From: Rhizobium johnstonii 3841
GTDB lineage: Bacteria > Pseudomonadota > Alphaproteobacteria > Rhizobiales > Rhizobiaceae
Direction of reading: 5' to 3'
Length of the DNA: 64,000 nucleotides
Assembly (NCBI RefSeq): GCF_000009265.1
Contig: NC_008382.1
Location: 1 to 64,000, forward strand
In this document: piece by piece, positions 19,826-28,607 of the stretch
Position numbering within the stretch: the first letter of the stretch is position 1
Layout: the number at the start of each line of letters is the position of its first letter
Made by a program: the position numbers and the translations under genes
Notes under the pieces: generated by a model
The model's database searches: none
What the model was told of the DNA's origin: nothing
The model's input: the letters and a program-made list of their open reading frames with translations, nothing else

Positions 19826-20158
19826 ATGAGCCGCTACACAATTACCGTCACCAGGACCGCATCCCGCCACACCGACCCGGATGCCATTATCGGCTACGAC
19901 CGCCCGCTTCAGACGTTTTTCCTCCAGGCATTTCCGGACGCCGGTGGCGAGGATCTCGAACTCTGGCTTGGCACGGACTTGAGGGAATTCGAAACACTGT
20001 CGCAACTGCGGTCCGCTGCAATCGCACGCGGTTTCGACTTCATACCCTTGGCATCCGGCATTCTTCACAGGCTGCTGGACGACCATGCCCGTGAAGCGCG
20101 TCACGCGGTCAGCGACCCGATCATCCAGGATCTTCTTGAGCGGACATCCGCTCGCTGA
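19826..20158 (+). CDS. Small conserved hypothetical protein
   Basis: A 110-residue protein (MSRYTITVTRTASRHTDPDA) preceded by AAAGGAGGCCGCC. It sits directly behind DUF736, separated by a GGCCCCGAAATCGGGGCC hairpin. The sequence is balanced and looks coding (LQTFFLQAFPDAGGEDLELW), but I cannot assign a family. Confidence 0.7.
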   Translation: MSRYTITVTRTASRHTDPDAIIGYDRPLQTFFLQAFPDAGGEDLELWLGTDLREFETLSQLRSAAIARGFDFIPLASGILHRLLDDHAREARHAVSDPIIQDLLERTSAR

Positions 20159-20173
20159 CGCAAACCAAAACGA

Positions 20174-20204
20174 AAATAGCCCGCCACGGCGCCGGGCTAT
20201 TTTT
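20174..20204. terminator. Bidirectional rho-independent terminator
   Basis: AAATAGCCCG (20174-20183) pairs perfectly with CGGGCTATTT (20193-20202) across a nine-base loop, with As on one side and Ts on the other. It lies between two convergent genes and would terminate both. Confidence 0.85.
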
Positions 20205-20220
20205 TGCTTGGCTGACAAGA

Positions 20221-20499
20221 TTACTTGTTCAGCGCATCCTTCAATGCCTTGGCCGGCGTAAAGGCCAGCTTCTTGGCCGCGGCAACCTTGATCGTCGCCC
20301 CGGTCGACGGGTTGCGTGCCTCGCGCTCCGGTGTCGCCTTCACCTTGAACTTGCCGAAGCCTGGGAGGGAGGTCTCGTTGCCGGCCACCGCGGCTTCGGT
20401 GATGGACGCGATCACCGCTTCGACGATCGCCTTTCCCTGAGCCTTGGTGAGGCTGTGTTCGCCGGCGATCTTGTCGGCGATTTCATTGGTTGTGGTCAT
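20221..20499 (-). CDS. HU-family DNA-binding protein
   Basis: A 92-residue histone-like protein: MTTTNEIADKIAGEHSLTKA, then LPGFGKFKVKATPEREARNP, the conserved HU arm region (RNPSTG), and KLAFTPAKALKDALNK. It bends DNA as a dimer and may help compact or regulate the plasmid. Length and motifs are complete. It faces the preceding gene across a shared terminator. Confidence 0.93.
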   Translation of the reverse strand: MTTTNEIADKIAGEHSLTKAQGKAIVEAVIASITEAAVAGNETSLPGFGKFKVKATPEREARNPSTGATIKVAAAKKLAFTPAKALKDALNK

Positions 20500-20913
20500 T
20501 TTCTTCTCCGCATCAACGTTAATGCGAGAATCCCTGACAGGGGATCAAAGCGCTGTCATCGACGCACCGCGTCAAGATCAACAATTTTGCCCATTTTTCC
20601 ACAACTACCAAGGACTTTGAGGCATCTCCGTGGGTCTGCATGGTGGATCTGCAAGCGGGCATCGAGCCCGCTTGCGGATCTCTGGTGCCATACCTGAGGA
20701 AATGTCTGCTCAGTCCGTCCGAGGGTGTCATGGGGGCATGACGGCTTCAAGGACGAGCGGTGCCCCCAATTTTGCCTCCGCTCCGGTTCCCTGCACTCCG
20801 ACAAAATCGGCACCCCCACTCGCCGCCGCTGGCGGTCGCGTTCCGCGATCCCTGACCCCGCCATGCACCCATGACCGTGCGCGTCGTCTTTCACAAACGT
20901 CAAGGAGACGACG
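20500..20913. other. HU promoter region and leader repeat
   Basis: No gene seen. The left part should hold the HU promoter. Bases 20819-20859 carry a roughly 40-bp element (starting CTCGCCGCCGCTGGCGGTCG) that recurs at 21972-22011 ahead of another small gene. Confidence 0.55.
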
Positions 20914-21078
20914 ATGCTTCTGGAACAACACATTGAAGAGCTTCGCCTCGAACTGCGCGAAGCAATCGACCCGGTGGAGCGCCGCGAGATCGAAAACGAA
21001 CTGGAGCTGGCGCGTGCCGAACTGGCGGTGATCACCGCAGAGCAGGAAGGCGCAATCGACACCGAGCCACCCTTCTGA
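20914..21078 (+). CDS. 54-residue helical protein
   Basis: ATG at 20914 follows CAAGGAGACGACG. The product (MLLEQHIEELRLELREAIDP, then ERREIENELELARAELAVIT) is almost entirely charged heptad-like helix, so a small coiled coil is likely. Codon usage and the strong ribosome-binding site support a real gene. Function unknown. Confidence 0.65.
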   Translation: MLLEQHIEELRLELREAIDPVERREIENELELARAELAVITAEQEGAIDTEPPF

Positions 21079-21276
21079 GGGTGGCTTTCGCCATGTCGCC
21101 TGGCCTGACGCGCCGGATCGACCGGCGCTTCAGGCCAGCTTCGCGCGCAACCCGCAGATGTCAGAACCTGCGGAGGTTCTTGCGGGAAGAGCGGAAGCGG
21201 TGGGATACCCCAACTCCTGTTTCGATCCCATACGATCGACATGAAGATGGCATCCGCCTCCGCGGCACTCCCTTCG

Positions 21277-21552
21277 CTATCGATCACCCGATGCATCTTG
21301 CCGTATATGCGGTTTCGGCCTGTATCCGCGCGACCGCCTCTTTCGCAAAAGCTGAAGGAACAGCCTGACCGCCTCTTCCTCCCGCGCGAAATGATGCTCC
21401 CGCCTTTGCCCTTTTGCGCCGATACGGCCCCATCGGCGGATGAGACAGGCCTCGCCGAACAGGGTGGGCTCGATCGACATGGCATAGTAGCGGGCCATAT
21501 TTTTCGTGGCGTCCGTGCGTTCGAAATAGAGCTGGTAGGGTTGCGCGATCAT
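21277..21552 (-). CDS. WGR domain protein
   Basis: From ATG 21552 the 91-residue product reads MIAQPYQLYFERTDATKNMA, then FGEACLIRRWGRIGAKGQRR, containing the WGR motif and ending with a basic tail. WGR domains bind nucleic acids and occur with PARPs and alone on rhizobial plasmids. The frame is open to 21624 with an alternative ATG; I prefer the shorter form because it begins at the conserved domain. Confidence 0.8.
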   Translation of the reverse strand: MIAQPYQLYFERTDATKNMARYYAMSIEPTLFGEACLIRRWGRIGAKGQRREHHFAREEEAVRLFLQLLRKRRSRGYRPKPHIRQDASGDR

Positions 21553-22062
21553 GGCGGCAGGATCGCTGAGAGCCGACTCGACGTCCAACGAGACATTTGA
21601 ATCGGTCCGTGTCGATTGATTCATGATGGTGATGAGTTGCCCCGACGGGCAGCATGATCCGGGCGAGCCGCCTGCGGCGGACGGTGCTATTCGCTGGCGC
21701 TCACGGAGCCCGAAGGCGGTCTCCGCCCATTCGGGTGACGCCCTCTCGCGGCTGCCGCACCCTCAGTGCGATTATCTGCCGGGCAACCAGGTTAAAAGGC
21801 GGCAGGGCCGGCTGCGCTCGGCAAACGGTCACGTCGCCTGTCGGCGACGTGGTCTATCTCTCTCTGACTTCCTATTGTCGCATTCGCCCCGGCGGCCTCA
21901 AGGACATCGCGGCCCCTCCAATTTTTCCGCCGCGCCGCTGACGCGACACGACGAAAAAATCGGTTCCTCCGCTCGCCGCCGCTGGCGGTCGCTTTCGCGA
22001 TCCTTGACCCCTTGGGTCGCCAATGCGGGCACCTTTTCGTCAGAACGAAAAGGAGACTTCTT
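21553..22062. other. Intergenic region with repeated leader element
   Basis: No supported gene. The second copy of the 40-bp element described at 20819 lies at 21972-22011, again just ahead of a small gene. GAAAAGGAGACTTCTT precedes the next start. Confidence 0.5.
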
Positions 22063-22548
22063 ATGTCTGATTTCAACTTTCTCATGCTTCATGCCAAGCT
22101 CGCCGGCTTCAAGCTTCTCGTGAGCGCGAACCGTATCGGCTGCGAGGATGAATTCTCAAAGATGCTCCACGACCGGCTGATGGCCGGCCTTGATGGGGCG
22201 ATCCGCTCGACGCGCCGTATCGTGGCCCTGCAGCGTGAATTGATCGCTGAGGACGATACCGACGGGGTGATCTCATGCCAACTCCAAGGCGAGGAGGAAG
22301 TCCTCGCCCGCCGCACGCTTGTGCTCCTCGATGAGCTAGAGATCGATTACTTCACCTATGAGTATCGGGTCAACGACGGTGAATGGCACAACGCCTTGTC
22401 GGCAGACTACGACGGCATCGAGATCAGCTATCCGACGACCGTCTCGGTGAGCGACACGGAGATCGGTCCCCTCGCTACGATCATCCACGATTGCGCGGGA
22501 AACAGGTATTGCCATCAGCGTGGTGCGCGTCGTTTACGATTAAGCTGA
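22063..22548 (+). CDS. Hypothetical protein of plasmid accessory block
   Basis: ATG at 22063 after AAGGAGACTTCTT gives a 161-residue protein (MSDFNFLMLHAKLAGFKLLV). The middle is acidic and helical (RTLVLLDELEIDYFTYEYRV). No signal peptide or membrane segment. It is the last gene of the block; I cannot name its family. Confidence 0.65.
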   Translation: MSDFNFLMLHAKLAGFKLLVSANRIGCEDEFSKMLHDRLMAGLDGAIRSTRRIVALQRELIAEDDTDGVISCQLQGEEEVLARRTLVLLDELEIDYFTYEYRVNDGEWHNALSADYDGIEISYPTTVSVSDTEIGPLATIIHDCAGNRYCHQRGARRLRLS

Positions 22549-22744
22549 TGGGACGAGAGGCCGTTCCGCCTCTCGTCTTTCCCACTGGCTTGACCGCTTG
22601 CAGGCATCGAGCCAGCGCGCGTTCCTGAGGGGAGAAACTTGCCGCCTCTCCCCTCAAACACCCCTCTCCCTGTGGTGCGGGATGACACCCGCCCGGCCTT
22701 TCGGGCCGGTTGGCGGACGCTGCCGCGACTTCCCCAAACAAGAC

Positions 22745-22812
22745 GGAGAGGATGAACTCCTTGCGCTACGCCCGCATTCTTCGGGCATCCGCTCCAGGTG
22801 TTCATCCTCTCC
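22745..22812. repeat. Inverted repeat, 13-bp arms
   Basis: GGAGAGGATGAAC (22745-22757) and GTTCATCCTCTCC (22800-22812) are perfect complements around a 42-base loop, which contains a smaller GCCCG/CGGGC hairpin. Located in a gene-free kilobase (22549-23591). Confidence 0.75.
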
Positions 22813-22908
22813 TGCAGTGCGCTCGCCGTCTCATCGTTCGCATGTCGTCGATGCCCGTTCCCTCCGGTCACGGTCCTCTCGACTCCTCACGACGACAGCT
22901 CGCTTCAG

Positions 22909-23055
22909 CATCTCCCATCAAATCGGCCTGGACACCGTGCTGTTCCTCCGGCGCGGATCACAGGCTTGCCCCTGTGAGCGCTATTGCTTTGTCTCACGAC
23001 TCGCAACAGCATCAGCGCCTCGGGCACGGTGTCCAGGCCGATTTGATGGGAGATG
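22909..23055. repeat. Long perfect inverted repeat, 32-bp arms
   Basis: Bases 22909-22940 (CATCTCCCATCAAATCGGCC and onward) and 23024-23055 are perfect reverse complements over 32 bases, with an 83-base loop. Such a long perfect palindrome in a non-coding plasmid region suggests an extruded hairpin or a duplicated insertion footprint; no gene lies inside. Confidence 0.85.
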
Positions 23056-23332
23056 GCAGGATAGGCTATCGGTATACCGTTAGCCGTTTTCGCCCGAGGG
23101 GCGATGGCCGAGAGGCGTGATCAGTGCCGGAATCTGTCGCCGCTTATTCGCAGGGGTAGGGTCTGCCGGGGACATGGATTTGGTCTTGGTAGAGGTCGTT
23201 CGGCGGCAGAAAGAGGCACCTTCTCACGGCGGCACATTAGATCGCTGGTCTGTGAATCGGCGAGCGGGCAATTCCCCCGCTTCGCCAATCAGGCGTTCTC
23301 GCGTTTCGGCGGTTGGGCTGGTCGGTGGATCA

Positions 23333-23502
23333 GCGAATAGGTTCGTCAGCGATTGTGCGGCTCGGAGAATAGGTGAGGGGGTGCTTCGCCAACTGCGCGC
23401 ATCGGCAAACCGGCGATCGCGCTTATTGCTCATAGACGATTTCAGCGAATAGGTGGTTGAGCCAATTAGCTTTTTGCGGATTGGGAGTATGAACCGATAG
23501 GT
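23333..23502 (+). repeat. Degenerate direct repeats with ATAGGT core
   Basis: GCGAATAGGT (23333), GAGAATAGGT (23365), GCGAATAGGT (23445) and AACCGATAGGT (23492) recur in one orientation within 170 bases, mixed with GCGATTG-type words. Iteron-like spacing is irregular. Function unknown. Confidence 0.45.
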
Positions 23503-23591
23503 AGCTTCGCGAACCGACGGTTCGGCGATTGCGCGGATGAGCGATCTTGCGAATGAACGTCGAGGCTGCTTTTAGCGGGGAGGCTTTTACC

Positions 23592-24482
23592 GGGCTTGTC
23601 GCAAACTTCCACAGAGGCCTCGGCTATCCCCTGAAGGATGCTATTTTCATGTTTTGTTAACCTTTGTAAGTCCGAAGAGGCGCGCAACCAAATCGTTTTG
23701 ATCGTTGATCGTCCAGCCGCCGGAAAAGCCGAAGCCTTTTCTCAACCACAGCATCGCCTCGAAACCGGCAATCGTTCGCCGCGCCGTGTTGAAGGATTGG
23801 AAGCCGCCGATCTTCGGCATGTTCTTTTTCACACGGAAATGATCGCTCTCAATGCCTTGTTGCAGGTGCTTGGTCACATAGTGCACGGGGTCGGGCTGTA
23901 GAAGCCCGTCTTCAACCGAAGCTTTGATCGCCGACGGGAAGGTATTGGCACCATCTGTGCAGATCTTGTTCGGCGACAGTAAGGGCTGATCTTTCAGCGT
24001 CTTGCGAAGGAACCGCTTGGCGGCTTCGAGATCTCGCTTTGCGGAAAGCAGGAAATCCACCGGGTTGCCATGCTTATCGATGGCTCGGTACAGATAGCGC
24101 CATTTGCCGCGGATCTTAACGTAGGTCTCGTCAATCCGAACCGATCCACAATGCGGCCGGCGAAACTGGCGAAGACGCTTCTCGATCATCGGCGCATAGC
24201 TCAATACCCAGCGGTTGATCGTGCTATGATCGACTTCGAAGCCGCGCTCCTCGAACATTTCTTCCAGATCTCGATAGCTCAGGGGATATCTCAAATACCA
24301 GGTGACCGCCTGTACGATCAGCCATGCCTCGAAATGCCTGCCTTTGAAATCATCCTTCGACTGCCGCTTCAGCTTTTCGGCAATAGCATTCAGAATCATC
24401 CGTACGCTCCACAACATTTGGAGCGGAAATTTCTCCTCCGACGGTCAACATACCGTTAAGCGCAAAAATTTGCGACAGGCCC
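23592..24482 (-). mobile_element. IS6-family insertion sequence, copy 1
   Basis: An 891-bp element with GGGCTTGTCGCAAA at 23592 and the complementary GGGCCTGTCGCAAA end at 24482, enclosing one transposase. Two other copies in the window are the same length. Flanking 8-bp target duplications do not match, suggesting recombination after insertion. It forms the left boundary of the virE-like operon. Confidence 0.9.
23647..24399 (-). CDS. IS6-family transposase
   Basis: A DDE transposase of 250 residues from MILNAIAEKLKRQSKDDF. The IS6 signature is complete: HFEAWLIVQAVTWYLRYPLS, VDHSTINRWV, then IDETYVKIRGKWRYLYRAID (first Asp), CTDGANTFPSA (second Asp) and HLQQGIESDHFRVK (Glu). Likely functional. 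Confidence 0.92.
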   Translation of the reverse strand: MILNAIAEKLKRQSKDDFKGRHFEAWLIVQAVTWYLRYPLSYRDLEEMFEERGFEVDHSTINRWVLSYAPMIEKRLRQFRRPHCGSVRIDETYVKIRGKWRYLYRAIDKHGNPVDFLLSAKRDLEAAKRFLRKTLKDQPLLSPNKICTDGANTFPSAIKASVEDGLLQPDPVHYVTKHLQQGIESDHFRVKKNMPKIGGFQSFNTARRTIAGFEAMLWLRKGFGFSGGWTINDQNDLVARLFGLTKVNKT

Positions 24483-24728
24483 GTGAAGGGTGTCCAGGCC
24501 ATTCGATGTCTCCGTATTTGTCGCAAAATACAAAGAATCTGATTGCCGCCCTTCACTCAACCCCACGACCGCCAGCCATTCTTGAACAGACGCTCAGACG
24601 GTCTGAGCTCAACGCTTACTTTCAGACGTAACACAATTTAGATTGACCACTCAAAATACATGCACAATCTATTGCAATTAGGAAGGCGGAATAGCTCACG
24701 ATATGCAAGGGAAAAGGTAACGCACTAC
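24483..24728 (+). promoter_or_regulatory. Upstream region of virE-like operon with possible vir box
   Basis: The 246 bases between the insertion sequence and the first virE-like gene hold no gene. TGCAATTAGGAA (24673-24684) resembles the VirG-binding vir box TNCAATTGNAAY, with mismatches in the right half; ACACAATTT at about 24631 is another weak half. VirG control is plausible from context only. Confidence 0.35.
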
Positions 24729-24932
24729 ATGAAAATAAAATTGTCAACGTCAGGTATCAAACGCACTCGTACCGCCGAATGGCCTGCGGGGAGGAATAAT
24801 ACAATCGAGAATTCGGACGACTATCCTCCAATGGACAATCCGGAGTTGTTCATGGCTGATCGAGAGCGCCGCCTTATGGCAATGAAAAGAGCAGTTAAGG
24901 CTCGGGACGAAAAACACAAGAATATAAAGTGA
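24729..24932 (+). CDS. virE1: VirE1-like secretion chaperone
   Basis: A 67-residue charged protein (MKIKLSTSGIKRTRTAEWPA, then DDYPPMDNPELFMADRERRL, with a helical tail RLMAMKRAVKARDEKHKNIK). AAAGGTAA lies about nine bases before ATG 24729. VirE1 in Agrobacterium is about 65 residues, has an amphipathic helix, binds VirE2 and stops it aggregating before export. The call rests on size, helix and position directly before the VirE2-like gene; sequence identity is weak. Confidence 0.6.
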   Translation: MKIKLSTSGIKRTRTAEWPAGRNNTIENSDDYPPMDNPELFMADRERRLMAMKRAVKARDEKHKNIK

Positions 24933-24966
24933 AATACTTGCAATAAGCTACGGAAGGACGATTTCT

Positions 24967-26607
24967 GTGGGTGATAGTGAAGACAACAATATGCAGATCG
25001 ACGGCCTGGTCAAGAACGAGTCCTCGGACTCTCACGAGGACAAGATCGACGGCCTGGTCAAGAACGAGTCCTCGGACTCTGACGAGGACAAGATCGAGGC
25101 CGTTGCTAAGCGGTTGTCAAGGCTTAAAGTGGTGGCCAGTCGGCCTCCAAAGGCCGCCAGACTCCCATCGAATGAAATTATGTTGATTGGGGTTCAAGAC
25201 ATCGAACTTAAAAGGCTCGGTATTCCTGTAGTGCCAGTGGGTCGGGACGCCTCAGAGGACGATCCAGCGAAAAACGCTTATACCTTCTTCAAGGGGACAG
25301 AATTTCAGGCTCTTAATGGGGTTGGCAACAAAACGCCCAAAGAGCTTGACCACGAGCTTGTGTACATAATGTACCACGGAAACTATTACACTAAGAACGG
25401 CCTATGGCATGCGATAAAGGCGCCAGACGGCCAACAGACAACAAAAGACTATAAGGACTATGAATTCAGGACCATAACAACATCATTAGGCTTGACCGCA
25501 GAGCGAGACAACAGGCTCTACCAAAACGGCGAAGCCGTTAAGAAAGATCAAAACGGAAAAACGGTATTCAAGGACGGAAAACCAGAAAAAGTTCCGTTAT
25601 ATAGACTGGACGGCGAGAAGCAGATCTATAAAACCCCAGCTGGGGATAGAAGGCGCGAATTTGCTCACAGGGACTATCACACAAGCGGCGAGCAGGCGCC
25701 TGACATCCTGCATCGAAGGTCGGATGGTAAGATAAAGGGGTTTTCGCGACTTCCGAATGATGGTTATGAGACGGTTAGCGCTTGGGAAATGGAGGCCGAT
25801 CTTGGCGGCCAGGTTTGGCTGAAGTCGAAACTTCACGGCTACCAAACAATCGACTACATCGAGAGCACGCAGGGTACAGATCAAGCCACCTACCGTTTGC
25901 GGGACTATGTCGGTGAAGACCGAGGCTACAACGGGAATACGCATAGTGCCTACGTAAAGATCGACACGACGTACTTTCCAATCAACGAGGTTGTAGAGGG
26001 ATTGCCCGACGACCCTGCCGCGAAGGCCGTCCAGGGAAAGCCCTCCATGGATGCGATGGAGCACCGGATGATCATCAGAATGCCTGAGGGCAATACGTTC
26101 GCCACGCCGGATTTTGTAGCGAGTCATCATCCGGAATACTTCAAAAGTGTGTGCAACGAACACCAGATTAACCAACAATGGGGTAAATTTAAGCCTGACT
26201 GGAATAAGATGCTTGATAAATATGCCTCCGATTCTCGTGTCCTTGTGGAGGTTGATGGAACGCTAGTTAACGCCGGTTCCATTGAACTTAAAGATCGTGC
26301 GTCCATAGTGGACACCTATGCTTCAGACAGGATTTTCTACGCAGATGACGGAAAAACCGATAGAGGCGGAATATATACGAAACCCTCATTTACGTCTCTA
26401 GCTCAAACTCTGCAGAGAGCTACTCAGCAGAAGAATGAAGGTAAACGACTGGATATTCCGAATTGCGTAACTGATATCCTCATAGGGCGTAGCGGACCCC
26501 ACTTGGGCGACGTCATAGACGTGGCGAGCCCGCAGCCTCCTCCGACTGCGGATAGCAGGTATGACGCGCGTCACAACAGAATACGTGACGCCGCCAACAG
26601 TGTTTGA
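24967..26607 (+). CDS. virE2: VirE2-like single-stranded DNA-binding effector, diverged
   Basis: A 546-residue hydrophilic protein, within the VirE2 range of about 530-560. GTG at 24967 follows GGAAGGAC. VirE2 coats transferred T-strands in the plant cell. Shared features recalled from Agrobacterium VirE2: the C-terminal end PPPTADSRYDARHNRIRDAA (VirE2 ends with an ISDSRRTYESR-type tail), DGKTDRGGIYT near residue 455 (RTGTYT in VirE2), and ATPDFVASHHPEYF. The arginine-rich tail fits a type IV secretion signal. The N-terminus has an acidic tandem repeat. It lies between VirE1-like and VirE3-like genes. Divergence is high, so activity is inferred. Confidence 0.72.
   Translation: MGDSEDNNMQIDGLVKNESSDSHEDKIDGLVKNESSDSDEDKIEAVAKRLSRLKVVASRPPKAARLPSNEIMLIGVQDIELKRLGIPVVPVGRDASEDDPAKNAYTFFKGTEFQALNGVGNKTPKELDHELVYIMYHGNYYTKNGLWHAIKAPDGQQTTKDYKDYEFRTITTSLGLTAERDNRLYQNGEAVKKDQNGKTVFKDGKPEKVPLYRLDGEKQIYKTPAGDRRREFAHRDYHTSGEQAPDILHRRSDGKIKGFSRLPNDGYETVSAWEMEADLGGQVWLKSKLHGYQTIDYIESTQGTDQATYRLRDYVGEDRGYNGNTHSAYVKIDTTYFPINEVVEGLPDDPAAKAVQGKPSMDAMEHRMIIRMPEGNTFATPDFVASHHPEYFKSVCNEHQINQQWGKFKPDWNKMLDKYASDSRVLVEVDGTLVNAGSIELKDRASIVDTYASDRIFYADDGKTDRGGIYTKPSFTSLAQTLQRATQQKNEGKRLDIPNCVTDILIGRSGPHLGDVIDVASPQPPPTADSRYDARHNRIRDAANSV
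25000..25095 (+). repeat. Tandem 48-bp repeat within virE2-like gene
   Basis: Two adjacent 48-bp units (25000-25047 and 25048-25095) differ at a single base. Each encodes DGLVKNESSDS(H/D)EDKI, so the protein has a duplicated 16-residue acidic segment. The near identity points to a recent duplication. Confidence 0.9.
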
Positions 26608-26705
26608 ATCGTGGGCCGGCTCGGGTTCAGTTGAAAATGAGCTGAGCAAAATCAGTCACCTTGCTGTCGTTGTCAATCGACGTTCTTTGTAGGAAAGTAA
26701 CGCTT

Positions 26706-28331
26706 ATGGCAGATATTGGAAAGAAACCAGTTAAATTGCGGAATCCAGCCTATAAGCAGGCACGTTCAGCTAGGCGTGAAGAGGAGCAACGGCTTCGAGC
26801 GCTGGAGACGGCCCAACAGGCGCGCGGAATAAAGCGTGAGCTTGAGCGACCAAGCAAGCAAAAGCGATATGCTAAAGTGATGGACATCTTTGACAGTGTC
26901 GGGGAGGGCTATCGCGGAGAGGTCGGCTATAAGCTGATAGGCAACAAGAGGCTGAATATCGCCAGGGATGGCGAGCTCACTCACAAGAGTGGCATTGTTA
27001 GCAGGAAGACGGAGGTCCTAAGACGCGACCCCGACTCAGGGAGTGTTTACATCAGCCGACTTGGGAAGGAGGGTTGGCGGAAAAAGAGGAGTTACGAGTT
27101 TGGCGCCAAGGGTGAACTTCACTCTCTAAGCCGCGAGCGGAAAGACGGGAGTTTCCGCGAACGATGGGAACGCGATGAAACCGGCAATCTGGTCCGCACA
27201 AGCTATTTCACGAACCGTTTGCGGGACGGTAGGATTTTCGGCTCCATTTCAGAGGAGTTGAGCGCCCCGTACGAAAGTGGTCCTGACAACAAGAAGTATC
27301 GCCTTCTGGCCCGCAGGAAAGGCTCCAAAACAGAGGTCTTCGAGCGGGATGAGGATGCCAATCTGGAACTGGTTGGACGCAAAGCGCGTGGGTTTCGGGA
27401 ATTTTCGACAAAATCGCGAGATGGGAGAACCAAGGAAACGGAGAGAAAGAGTCTCTTCGGTAGCAAAACATACCAGTCTCTCCTAGATGTGAATGGAAAT
27501 GAGGTGGGCAGAAACATTAGGTCCCATCGAAGGTTGCTGAACAAACGATCGGCGAAATTCGATGAGAAGACAAATCAACTAACCGAGGCCAAGCATACGG
27601 TTGGTAAAATGTACAAAAGCGAGACCAGGTATCTTTCCAATGGCATGAAGGTCGTATCAAAACGTTTTTTTGGAATGAAGCTTCGTACGGACCTGAAAAA
27701 GCTCACCAGCGACGAGAGTAAGGCTTTCGAGATGGGAGCCGAAGAAGCAGCCCAGCATAAAGAAGCTTGGAAGAGTGTCGTGATCACGCCAAAATTGCCG
27801 CCTTCCAGCATGACGAAGGAGCTTGGGAGCGGGGTAGCTCAACTCGACGGCAGTGGGGAACTGGGCGAGGCACACGCAACGCCGCCCCCTTACACGACAT
27901 CAAGTCCATCAAGAACGTTAACTGCCAAGCGACCGCCCCCCCAGACAAACCCAATTGCGTCGGACGGAAGAGAGTTGGCACAGATGGGCCGGGACGCGGG
28001 TCAACATGATCTCAACAAACCGCAACCTCCCGGTGGACAAAGCAAATTTGACAACGATACGTTCGTGGACAACGCCAACCGAAGAAATGCTAGAGACGCA
28101 AATGCGTCATCGAAGGAGAGTTCCAACGACAACCTCGCCAGAATTATGGCGGCTATAGGGCGAACCCAGGCAGACGGGGATGCCGTGCTCTCACACAACG
28201 AGGCGAACCCTGTTGCCGGGGTTAAGCTGCAGGCCTCGAATAACCAATCATTTAATGATAGGCGAGTGGCTATGATTTTAGCAGCGAAACGCCGTGATGA
28301 AGCAGCCAAGAGTGCAGGCTCGGACCGGTGA
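26706..28331 (+). CDS. virE3: VirE3-like translocated effector
   Basis: ATG at 26706 with AGGAAAG upstream gives 541 residues. VirE3 of Agrobacterium (about 670 residues) is exported into plant cells, enters the nucleus and assists VirE2 import. Matches to the family as I recall it: GEGYRGEVGYKLIGNKRLNI, KEGWRKKRSYEFGAKGELHS and ERWERDETGNLVRTSYF. Basic clusters (KRSAKFDEK, KRRDEAAK) could be nuclear signals. The C-terminus RRVAMILAAKRRDEAAKSAG is positively charged, like VirB/D4 export signals. A proline-rich segment lies near residues 375-430. It follows the VirE2-like gene by 98 bases, in the same order as in Ti plasmids. Confidence 0.75.
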   Translation: MADIGKKPVKLRNPAYKQARSARREEEQRLRALETAQQARGIKRELERPSKQKRYAKVMDIFDSVGEGYRGEVGYKLIGNKRLNIARDGELTHKSGIVSRKTEVLRRDPDSGSVYISRLGKEGWRKKRSYEFGAKGELHSLSRERKDGSFRERWERDETGNLVRTSYFTNRLRDGRIFGSISEELSAPYESGPDNKKYRLLARRKGSKTEVFERDEDANLELVGRKARGFREFSTKSRDGRTKETERKSLFGSKTYQSLLDVNGNEVGRNIRSHRRLLNKRSAKFDEKTNQLTEAKHTVGKMYKSETRYLSNGMKVVSKRFFGMKLRTDLKKLTSDESKAFEMGAEEAAQHKEAWKSVVITPKLPPSSMTKELGSGVAQLDGSGELGEAHATPPPYTTSSPSRTLTAKRPPPQTNPIASDGRELAQMGRDAGQHDLNKPQPPGGQSKFDNDTFVDNANRRNARDANASSKESSNDNLARIMAAIGRTQADGDAVLSHNEANPVAGVKLQASNNQSFNDRRVAMILAAKRRDEAAKSAGSDR

Positions 28332-28607
28332 CGACATTGGCTCCCGTCCTTTCCGCGATTGCGCGCAGCTTTTGTACAGAGCGAACGGTAACCATTTCCG
28401 GCCACACTCGTCGCTCGGATACCAGACCCCGCCAGGCTACGCCGGGATCATCGTCGCAGCCGGATGAAACTTCAGTGGCATGTATGGACGGCCTCCGCGT
28501 GGCAAGGGCTTTTTGGCGTTTCTGACGATTAGTCGGGTGCGGGCATGTATACGGCCTTTGATTGCGGCGCGTTCATGCCGCTGGCGCTGATGTAGTCCGT
28601 TGATCGG

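Noticed and set aside
23333..23502. ATAGGT repeats as a CRISPR array
   Set aside because: Units are 10-11 bases, degenerate and unevenly spaced, with no uniform spacers and no cas genes.
24673..24684. TGCAATTAGGAA as a firm vir box for the virE-like operon
   Set aside because: Only the left half fits; kept as a weak annotation rather than a finding.
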